From Paracoccaceae bacterium (GTDB taxonomy: Bacteria; Pseudomonadota; Alphaproteobacteria; Rhodobacterales; Rhodobacteraceae): DNA of 64,000 nt. The notes under the pieces were generated by a model that did no database searches, was not told the DNA's origin, and saw nothing but the letters and a program-made list of their open reading frames with translations. Of this stretch, positions 57,667 to 64,000 are shown piece after piece. Position 1 is the stretch's first letter, and each line of letters begins with the position of its first letter. The stretch spans positions 3,204,492 to 3,268,491 of the forward strand of contig WLWX01000001.1 in NCBI GenBank assembly GCA_012103375.1. Direction: 5' to 3'. Position numbers and translations under genes: made by a program.

Positions 57667-58332
57667 GGCCAAAATTCGAAATTCGCTGTTGATGACGTCA
57701 TTCTGTCATCGTCCAGCCGCGCGCGAAAGTTTTCGGTTTCGGCGACGGCGGGAACGTTTCGTTTCCTGTCCGGGCGCAGTTCCAAGAAGGCTTATCAGAT
57801 CAAGACACCAACCGCGACCATGGGCATACGTGGCACAGAGTTCGATTTTACAGTGCGCGGTCGGCGGGTCACAAACCTTCTGACGCACGGCGGCGGCGTG
57901 CAGATCTGCACGTCAACCAACTCGTGTGCGCGGGTGCGCGGTGGTGGTTGCAGCCCCGTACTGGCGCCGCGCCGTGGCAGGGTTCAGGTGCCCGAAGACA
58001 ACACCGAAAAAGCCGCCATTCTGCGCGACGAATTCCCGTTTACCGTTGATCAGCGCCGCGTCAGCCGCAGCTTGCGGGTCAATTCATCAAGCTGCCAGAA
58101 GCTGCTTGCCGTCGCCGTGCAGCGGAACCGGAACACGATCGCACCAACCCAAGTTCCAACACCGACGCCAACTCCCAATCCCACTCCGAGCCCCACGCCC
58201 ACACCTGATCCAGGCGGTGAACCCGACAATGCGCCAGGGCAAAGCGGCACCAAGGGTGGGGGGAACTCTCAAGGCAAAGGGGCATCGCAAAGCAATTCTG
58301 CTGGCGGGCAGGGAAAAGGTCACGACAAATAG
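57667..58332 (+). pseudogene. FecR-domain protein, N-terminally truncated by IS1182
   Basis: About 220 aa remain from SKFAVDDVILSSSSRARKFS. The FecR core is ATAGTFRFLSGRSSKKAYQI and TPTATMGIRGTEFDFTVRGR, followed by a Pro-Thr linker (58146-58215) and a Gly/Ser/Gln-rich tail. Usual proteins have a signal peptide and 70-90 more residues first. FecR-domain proteins of this kind often sit next to CHASE2 cyclases, as here. Without its export signal it should not function. Confidence 0.75.
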
Positions 58333-58443
58333 CACGCTCGACCAGTTCAGGCGTGACGTCTGCTCTGAACGCCGCAGTCGCCAAGGTGTTGTTGGAATTC
58401 GCTGGATCGCGGGGCAAATCTTTCGCATGCATGTCGTGTCGCG

Positions 58444-60645
58444 GTGGCCATTCTGGCCCCTTCCCCTTCACCAACCCGAGAATCCAGCTTTGTGAGATCT
58501 GTTCTTAACCATATCAAAAGCGCTGTGGTCTCTCAGGTTCTGGTCGGCGCCTTGCTGCTGATTGCCGCCGCCGGAGTGCGGCTGGCTGATCCCGACCTGC
58601 TTCAGGCGCTTCGGCTTGCCTATTTCGATCAGCTTCAAAGGCTGTCACCGCGCGACTATGCCGAATTGCCTGTGAAGGTGATCGATATTGATGAAGCCTC
58701 GCTTGCCCAGATCGGCCAGTGGCCCTGGCCACGCAACCGGCTGGCCGACATGGTCCAGACCCTTGGCGACCATGGGGTCGCTGCGGTGGCCTTCGACGTC
58801 ATCTTCGCTGAAGATGATCGCCTGTCACCCGCCCGTGCCCTGGAACAGGGCAACCTGCCGTTCGAACTTGCCGACGGGGTAACGCCTGATCTTATCAATG
58901 CGCTTGATTTCGATGCTCAATTCGCCCGCGCGATGGCAACAATGCCGGTCGTGCTGGGCACCTCGGAAGTGATCGACACCGGTGCCGTCGCGCCATCCCC
59001 CCGCATCGGCGTCGTCGAAATCGGAGAGCGCCCGTCCGAGGCTTTTTATCCCACGCGGGCGCTGACGCCGATTGTTCCGGCGCTGGCGGATGCCGCATCC
59101 GGCATCGGTGTCATCAACATCAGCCCCGGTGATCTTGCGCAGGTCGTGCGCCGCGTTCCGATGGCCTGGCAGACGTCGAAAGGGCCGATGCCGGCATTGG
59201 CATTGGAATTGCTGCGTGCCGGCCTGGGTGAAAGCACGTTGATCGTGCAGGGCATCGCCGATCTTGATGCCGCAATATTGCAACTTCGACTGGCCGATTT
59301 CACCATGCCGACGACGGCGCGCGGTGAAATGTGGTTCCATGCGCGCCACGAAGATTCGCGCAGCTATGTATCCGCGGCCGAGGTTCTGTCCGTCCCGAAA
59401 GGCACGGTGAATCCTGATCTGATGGAGAAGCTGTCTGGCAATCTGGTTCTGGTCGGAACCTCTGCCGCAGGGCTGTTGGATATTCGGACCACGCCGCTGG
59501 GTCAGGCGGTTCCGGGGGTGTCCATCCATGCGCAGATCCTCGAACAGATCCTTCTGGGGGATTATCTGACACGAAACGACGTGGTCGAAGGCACAGAGAT
59601 GCTTGCCTTTTTAATTATCGGTCTTGCGGTGATTATTCTGGCGGTGCGAACCGGGCCGATGGTTTCTTTGATTGTCGGCGGCGCAAGCGGCGCCGTTCTT
59701 GTCATCGGAAGCTGGCTGGCATTCACCCGCACCGGTATTCTTCTGGATGTCACCTTCCCGCTGGCCGGTGGGCTGTTCGCCTTCGGAAATCTGCTGGCCT
59801 GGCAATACGTCGTGGCAGATCGCGAAAAACGGCTGATCCGCAGATCATTTTCACATTACGTCGCCCCGGCTGTTCTTGAACAGATCGAGCGCAGCGGCCA
59901 CAGCCTGAAACTGGGCGGAGAAATCCGGCCACTGTCGGTCATGTTCTGCGATATTCGCGGTTTCACCTCACTCAGCGAAACGCTGTCCGCACCTGATCTG
60001 GTAAATATGCTCAATCGGTTATTCGACCGACTTGGGGCCGAAATTCTAGAACAAAGTGGCACAATTGATAAATTCATCGGCGATGCAATAATGGCTTTCT
60101 GGAACGCGCCCATTGATATTGAGGATCACGCCGAACGCGCCTGTCTTGCCGCATTGGGGATGCGCAAGGCGCTGGCCGATCTGAATTCTGTGAAAACGTC
60201 TGTGCCGGTCGATATTTGCATTGGCATCAGCACCGGTATCGGCTGCGTCGGGAACATGGGTTCCAGCGATCGTTATAATTATTCCGTGGTCGGAGATACA
60301 GTGAATGTCGCGGCACGGGTCGAGGCAGAGTGCCGCCCGATCGGCTACGATATTGTCGTCGCACAGGATACCGCCGTTGGCGCCAAAAGACTTGCACTGC
60401 TGGACGCGGGATCTGTCACATTGAAAGGCAAAGCCGCGCGCACGCCGGTCAGTATTCTGGTCGGTGACGAAGCATTGGCAAATAGTGACGCGTTTGTCGA
60501 ATTGGCCGGTCGACACGCCGCGTTTATTCAGGCGTTGTCGAAGGACTCTGATTGCTCAGAGGTTTCTGCAATTGCCGCACAGATCGAACCCGGCCTTGTT
60601 GAATTCTATGATCGTATTCTGGATCGGCTGGATGATTTTCGCTGA
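58444..60645 (+). CDS. CHASE2-domain class III adenylate/guanylate cyclase
   Basis: 733 aa from GTG 58444 (GTG 58492 is also possible). TM1 is at residues 28-45. A periplasmic CHASE2 sensor follows (LPVKVIDIDEASLAQIGQWP, HGVAAVAFDVIFAED, LVGTSAAGLLDIRTTPLG), then three membrane helices (about 390-460) and a catalytic domain with VMFCDIRGFTSLSE (metal Asp), FIGDAIMAFWNAP and YSVVGDTVNVAARVE. It makes cAMP (or cGMP) in response to an extracytoplasmic signal. The stop codon is formed at the junction with MITE j, so the original C-terminus may have been longer. Confidence 0.92.
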   Translation: MAILAPSPSPTRESSFVRSVLNHIKSAVVSQVLVGALLLIAAAGVRLADPDLLQALRLAYFDQLQRLSPRDYAELPVKVIDIDEASLAQIGQWPWPRNRLADMVQTLGDHGVAAVAFDVIFAEDDRLSPARALEQGNLPFELADGVTPDLINALDFDAQFARAMATMPVVLGTSEVIDTGAVAPSPRIGVVEIGERPSEAFYPTRALTPIVPALADAASGIGVINISPGDLAQVVRRVPMAWQTSKGPMPALALELLRAGLGESTLIVQGIADLDAAILQLRLADFTMPTTARGEMWFHARHEDSRSYVSAAEVLSVPKGTVNPDLMEKLSGNLVLVGTSAAGLLDIRTTPLGQAVPGVSIHAQILEQILLGDYLTRNDVVEGTEMLAFLIIGLAVIILAVRTGPMVSLIVGGASGAVLVIGSWLAFTRTGILLDVTFPLAGGLFAFGNLLAWQYVVADREKRLIRRSFSHYVAPAVLEQIERSGHSLKLGGEIRPLSVMFCDIRGFTSLSETLSAPDLVNMLNRLFDRLGAEILEQSGTIDKFIGDAIMAFWNAPIDIEDHAERACLAALGMRKALADLNSVKTSVPVDICIGISTGIGCVGNMGSSDRYNYSVVGDTVNVAARVEAECRPIGYDIVVAQDTAVGAKRLALLDAGSVTLKGKAARTPVSILVGDEALANSDAFVELAGRHAAFIQALSKDSDCSEVSAIAAQIEPGLVEFYDRILDRLDDFR

Positions 60646-60861
60646 TTGTGTTGAAAAACTCCGAAATCAGAGCGTCGCGGATTTCTTGCGAAAACCTATG
60701 AAGCGAAATAGTCGGAAAGCTTTGACCACGAGACAGCGCATGGCTGCGCGTGAGCGCATGTAGGCGATTTGGGCCGACCCCCGCGCCAAAAATTTAGGAT
60801 CGGGCTGCATGGAAAGAAAAATCATCGTTCAGGCCCTAAAACGGAGTTTTTCAACACAATC
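60644..60861 (+). mobile_element. 218-bp MITE, copy j
   Basis: Forward copy, but the flanks CGCT and ATAG do not match. The cyclase gene is cut at its left and an amino-acid permease gene at its right, both at their 3' ends, as expected if two MITE copies recombined here. Confidence 0.92.
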
Positions 60862-61149
60862 ATAGGCCAGAAAGAACTGAATGAAGAGGGGCGAGCCCCG
60901 GAAGATCAATACGTACCACTCGGCAGGTTTGCGCAGCCAGGGCGAGGTTGCGGATTTCGCAACACCCACTGCATTGGCAATGAAAAACCCGATCACCAGC
61001 GCGCAGACCGCGAAGTAGATATTCCACAGCAAGCCCGAGCCGATCAGCGTGAATTGCTGACACAGGGTAAAATCTTCGCGCGGCAACAGGCGTTCGCCAA
61101 TCCCGATCGACCGCAGCGCATAGGCCTGTATCGTCTCCCAGCAGCTCAT
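60862..61149 (-). pseudogene. Amino-acid ABC transporter permease 2, C-terminally truncated
   Basis: About 96 aa from MSCWETIQAYALRSIGIGER (ATG 61149, overlapping the permease-1 stop). The first helices and LIGSGLLWNIYFAVCALVIG, then the YVLIFRGSPLFIQFFLAY segment (the EAA-loop precursor RGSPL), are present; the MITE cuts it there. HisM/GlnP-type permeases need 220-320 aa, so the transporter is probably inactive unless another permease substitutes. Confidence 0.87.
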
Positions 61150-62051
61150 GACGTACCAGCAAATGTGGCTTGCCCGCGTGACAGACGGGCGGTCAGGCGG
61201 CCCAGGACACGTTCGGACAGTTTGGTGAAGGCCAGATAGAACACCAGCAGCCCAAGGAAATACCACAGCCGCCAGTCGCCATGCGGATAGGCGGTGAAAT
61301 TCGGGGTCTTGGTGCCACCCAGTTCCCGCGCCCAGTATACGATGTCTTCAACGCCCAGCAGGAACAGCAGCGGCGTCGCCTTGATCAGGATCATCCAGAC
61401 GTTGGACAGGCCGGGCAACGCATAGACCCACATTTGTGGCACCAGAATGCGGCGAAACGCCTGGCGGCGGGTCATGCCATAGGCCTGCGCGGCCTCCATC
61501 TGGCCATCGGGCACCGAGCGCATGGCGCCGAACAGAACGTTGGCGGCGAAAGCGCCGAAGACGATTGCGAAGGTCACGACGGCCAGGAAGAAACCGTAAA
61601 CCTCGTGCATCCACTGGGGCGAGGCTGACAAGGGCAGTTTCGCGGCGTCGCAGACCCGGAAGTCGTTGCCCTGCCAAATCGGCTCGGTCCAGCCGGGGCA
61701 GGCGAACTGGTGGCGGGTCCATTCCAGGCCCTGATCCAGCGCGATGACGAAAAACAGGAAAAAGGCGATGTCCGGCACGCCGCGCACGACGGCGATATAG
61801 GCCTTGCCGAACCAGCGCAGCGGCGCAATGTCCGAACGGGCGGCGACCGCGCCGCCAAAGCCGAATGCCAGAGAGGTTGGTGCCGTGATGCCCAGCAACG
61901 CGAGGACGGTCAGAAACGACCACCAGAGCCCCATGTGCTTGCCCGTGGTCAAATAGCACGACAGCCAGCGGACACCGTCAAGTGTCTCGGGATCGGCGCA
62001 GAAATCGAAGATGGCGGGCCTCCTCGGCCAGTCAGAAACCGGGGGGCGCAT
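61146..62051 (-). CDS. Amino-acid ABC transporter permease 1 (HisQ/GlnP type)
   Basis: 301 aa; start uncertain within the first codons. The N-terminal FDFCADPETLDGVRWLSCYL and five or six membrane helices carry the permease loop EAAQAYGMTRRQAFRRILVP. Related proteins transport polar or basic amino acids. It follows SBP 1 and overlaps permease 2 (ATGA). Confidence 0.9.
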   Translation of the reverse strand: MRPPVSDWPRRPAIFDFCADPETLDGVRWLSCYLTTGKHMGLWWSFLTVLALLGITAPTSLAFGFGGAVAARSDIAPLRWFGKAYIAVVRGVPDIAFFLFFVIALDQGLEWTRHQFACPGWTEPIWQGNDFRVCDAAKLPLSASPQWMHEVYGFFLAVVTFAIVFGAFAANVLFGAMRSVPDGQMEAAQAYGMTRRQAFRRILVPQMWVYALPGLSNVWMILIKATPLLFLLGVEDIVYWARELGGTKTPNFTAYPHGDWRLWYFLGLLVFYLAFTKLSERVLGRLTARLSRGQATFAGTS

Positions 62052-62083
62052 GGCCCCCCGATCCGGTGTTGTCCGGCGTCAGC

Positions 62084-62806
62084 TTACCACTGGCTGCCGA
62101 CTTCCCATTTCGCGATCATCGCATTCAGGGTGCCGTCATCCTTCATCGACTGGATCGCCGCGTTGAAGGCATCGCGCATCTCGCCATCGGATTCGCGGAA
62201 CCCCATGGCGGTGCCGCCGCCGATCATCTCTTCCTGGTCGAGCATCATCAGGTCGGCATCATCCGCAACAATCGGTTCAAGGTAGCTTTTGTCAGCCAGA
62301 ACCGCATCTGCTTCGCCGTTCTTGACCGCGGCGATGGTTTCTTCGGGTGTTGCAAATTCAACCAGCGTGGCACCGGTGTTTGCAACGAAGGCCGCCTGAA
62401 TGGTGTTGGTCTGGGCCGCTATTACGCCGCTGGACAAATCAACATCCGCCGACATCGTGACGTAGGCCGACGGATCCGGCGGAATATAGGCGTTGGTGAA
62501 GTCAATGACCTCGTCCCGCTCGTCCGTGATGCTCATGCCGGCGATGATGGTGTCGTAGTTGCCCGAGACAAGGTTCGGGATGATCGAATCCCATTCGTTG
62601 ACGACCCATTCACAGGTCAGTTCGGCGCGCTTGCACAGTTCATCGCCCAGCTCTCGTTCGAAGCCGTCGACTTCGCCGGCATCGTTGATGAAGTTGTACG
62701 GCGGGTACGCGCCTTCGGTGCCCAGGCGGACGGTGGAATGGCTGGCAGCCAGTGCCATGCCAGCGCTGAGCGTCACGGCAGCCGTTGCGAGGATCAGTTT
62801 TTTCAT
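62084..62806 (-). CDS. Amino-acid ABC transporter substrate-binding protein 1
   Basis: 240 aa. Signal peptide MKKLILATAAVTLSAGMALA. SBP_bac_3 features: VRLGTEGAYPPYNFINDAGE, DGFERELGDELCKRA, WDSIIPNLVSGNYDTIIAGM and VIDFTNAYIPPDPSAY, the pattern of lysine/arginine/ornithine-type binding proteins. Third gene of the operon on the reverse strand. Confidence 0.93.
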   Translation of the reverse strand: MKKLILATAAVTLSAGMALAASHSTVRLGTEGAYPPYNFINDAGEVDGFERELGDELCKRAELTCEWVVNEWDSIIPNLVSGNYDTIIAGMSITDERDEVIDFTNAYIPPDPSAYVTMSADVDLSSGVIAAQTNTIQAAFVANTGATLVEFATPEETIAAVKNGEADAVLADKSYLEPIVADDADLMMLDQEEMIGGGTAMGFRESDGEMRDAFNAAIQSMKDDGTLNAMIAKWEVGSQW

Positions 62807-62882
62807 TTTTTTCTCCCAGAGTTGGATCGTGGCGCGGAGACTATCAGTTGTTCGATGCGGGCGGAAACCACTTGTCGGTCAC

Positions 62883-63569
62883 TTAGCGCAGCTTTCCGTT
62901 ACGTTCTATAGCGTCCAGACCGGCATTGAACGCATCCAGCAACGCGGTTTCGCCGGGTCGGAAACCGATTCGCACACCGCCGTCAAAGGATATTCGTGCG
63001 CTGGTCACCTCCAGCGATCCGTCCGAGGCTGCGGCGAACCCTTCCATTAACTGAGTCATGCCGATTGCCGCATCGGCAGATCCTTCGGCGACGGCCTCAA
63101 CCGCTGCGTCGATCGTGGCGGTTCCGATGACGTCAAAGCCTTCAGCCATTGCGTGGCCTTCCTGAAGCGATCCTTTCAGGACGGCGACGCGCGCACCGGG
63201 CACCAGCGTATCGCCGCGTCGCACCAGCCAGGCGGCGCTGCCGCTGCCGTGATAGGGTTCGGAAAAGGCGATGATCTGGGCGCGTTCGGGGTTCGGGCCC
63301 ATGCCGGACATGATGGCGTCAATCTTACCCGTATCCAGGGCGGCAATCAGGTCTTCCCATGGCATTCGGACCCAGGTGCAGTCCGCCGCGATTTCGGCGC
63401 ACAGGATCGAGGCAAGCTCGACCTCGAACCCGTCCAGCCCCTCGTCCGGGTTGAGGAAGCTATAGGGCGGATAAGTGCCGTCAGTGCCTAGGCGGACAGG
63501 TTGGGGTAAGTCCTGAGGATACGCGGGCTGCGCAGTCACCAAAGCACAGATTAGCGCAAGGCGTTTCAC
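62883..63569 (-). CDS. Amino-acid ABC transporter substrate-binding protein 2
   Basis: 228 aa. Short signal peptide (MKRLALICALVTAQPAYP). It is paralogous to SBP 1: VRLGTDGTYPPYSFLNPDEG, DGFEVELASILCAEIA, WEDLIAALDTGKIDAIMSGM, IIAFSEPYHGSGSAAW. It overlaps the ATPase gene by 4 bp. Two binding proteins for one transporter would widen its substrate range. Confidence 0.92.
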   Translation of the reverse strand: MKRLALICALVTAQPAYPQDLPQPVRLGTDGTYPPYSFLNPDEGLDGFEVELASILCAEIAADCTWVRMPWEDLIAALDTGKIDAIMSGMGPNPERAQIIAFSEPYHGSGSAAWLVRRGDTLVPGARVAVLKGSLQEGHAMAEGFDVIGTATIDAAVEAVAEGSADAAIGMTQLMEGFAAASDGSLEVTSARISFDGGVRIGFRPGETALLDAFNAGLDAIERNGKLR

Positions 63570-64000
63570 GCGGCCTGCCCAGCGCTGAGGAATTTCTGCA
63601 ATCGCGCCGAGGTTGGCCGGTTGAACACCTGATCGGGCGGGCCCTGTTCTTCGATCCGGCCTTCGTGCAGGAACACAACCTGATCGGACACATCGCGGGC
63701 CAGGCGCATGTCATGGGTGACCAGCAGCATGGTCCGCCCCTCGGTGGCAAGGTCCTTGATGACCCTGACGACCTCTTGTTCCAGTTCCGGATCCAGCGCG
63801 CTGGTTGGTTCGTCAAACAGCAGGGCGCGCGGTTCCATGCACAGGGCGCGCGCGATGGCGGCGCGCTGCTGCTGCCCGCCCGACAATTGCGCGGGCCAGA
63901 CATCGCATTTGTCGCCAATCCCGACCTTGGCGAGGTATTTGCGGGCGGCGGCCTCAACCTCGTCCCGGTCGCGTTTCAACACATGCAGCGGGGCCTCCAT
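63566..64000 (-). CDS. Amino-acid ABC transporter ATP-binding protein (cut by window edge)
   Basis: The C-terminal 144 aa are visible. Signature QLSGGQQQRAAIARAL, Walker B ALLFDEPTSALDPE, H-loop LLVTHDMRLARDVSD. HisP/GlnQ-like. Walker A lies beyond the window. First known gene of the operon ATPase - SBP 2 - SBP 1 - permease 1 - permease 2. Confidence 0.95.
   Translation of the reverse strand: MEAPLHVLKRDRDEVEAAARKYLAKVGIGDKCDVWPAQLSGGQQQRAAIARALCMEPRALLFDEPTSALDPELEQEVVRVIKDLATEGRTMLLVTHDMRLARDVSDQVVFLHEGRIEEQGPPDQVFNRPTSARLQKFLSAGQAA

Noticed and set aside
58146-58215. Pro-Thr codon repeat that looks like a tandem repeat array
   Set aside because: It is a low-complexity PTP linker of the FecR protein, not an independent repeat or CRISPR.

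Overview
The window looks like a chromosomal segment of a GC-rich alphaproteobacterium of the Rhodobacterales (Roseobacter group). This rests on gene content and protein style: groES behind a CIRCE operator, a membrane proton pyrophosphatase beside soluble pyrophosphatase, glutamate synthase genes, an NDUFA9-like protein, a HAD-IIA protein of the alphaproteobacterial type, and TRAP, TTT and Liv transporters. No rRNA or species-specific marker is present, so the genus is left open.

Layout. 0-6.8 kb: start of groES with its CIRCE operator, a DHFR-family reductase, a DUF2161 nuclease-fold protein, IS630 copy 1, ppa, hppA and a HAD phosphatase. 6.8-9.5 kb: IS1182 copy 1 and IS630 copy 2 with crushed coding remnants between them. 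9.6-13.2 kb: a 5'-truncated TRAP permease fused head-to-head to a 5'-truncated leuC-like gene, then a leuD-like gene and a LysR regulator. 13.3-19.3 kb: decaying aromatic-catabolism genes (intradiol dioxygenase-like protein, dienelactone hydrolase, phenol/chlorophenol monooxygenase), split or trimmed by four copies of a 218-bp MITE and by IS630 copy 3. 19.3-28.7 kb: an IclR regulator divergent from an intact ten-gene catabolic and uptake operon (cyclase, cupin, SDR, hydroxyacyl-CoA dehydrogenase-like protein, Liv-type ABC transporter, BKACE). 28.7-30.8 kb: a gene split by IS5 and IS630, fused to truncated TctC-type sequence. 30.8-44.6 kb: mostly intact housekeeping genes (EamA exporter, queG, GST, mtgA, gltB, two GFA genes, gltD, uppP, NDUFA9-like) ending in a cupin gene split by a MITE. 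45-50.5 kb: tRNA-Leu(CAG) with a broken integrase, inverted att-like sequence, an IS3 element, a MITE/IS1182 tandem, and a second diverged integrase scrap. 50.7-60.6 kb: sulfotransferase, outer-membrane barrel, internally deleted IS630 copy 5, two adenylate-forming enzymes, a second MITE/IS1182 tandem, a truncated FecR protein and a CHASE2 adenylate cyclase. 60.6-64 kb: a polar amino-acid ABC transporter operon truncated at one end by a MITE.

The dominant theme is genome remodelling by mobile DNA. Five IS630 copies (1053 bp, TA duplications, probable -1 frameshift), three IS1182 copies (1535 bp, identical transposase), one IS3, one deleted IS5 and ten copies of a 218-bp MITE lie together. The MITE ends match one end of the IS1182, which makes that transposase its probable driver. 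Several insertions can be undone on paper by removing the element and one target duplication, restoring a gene in frame. Others have unmatched flanks and truncated genes on both sides, which marks recombination breakpoints.

The best candidates for new biology are the MITE/IS1182 system with its repeated tandem arrangement, the ten-gene BKACE operon (a complete uptake-and-cleavage route for an unknown beta-hydroxy or beta-keto acid), the gltD-GFA-GFA-gltB operon with an 11-bp-phased CATATG array in front of the GFA genes, and a palindromic intergenic repeat present twice.
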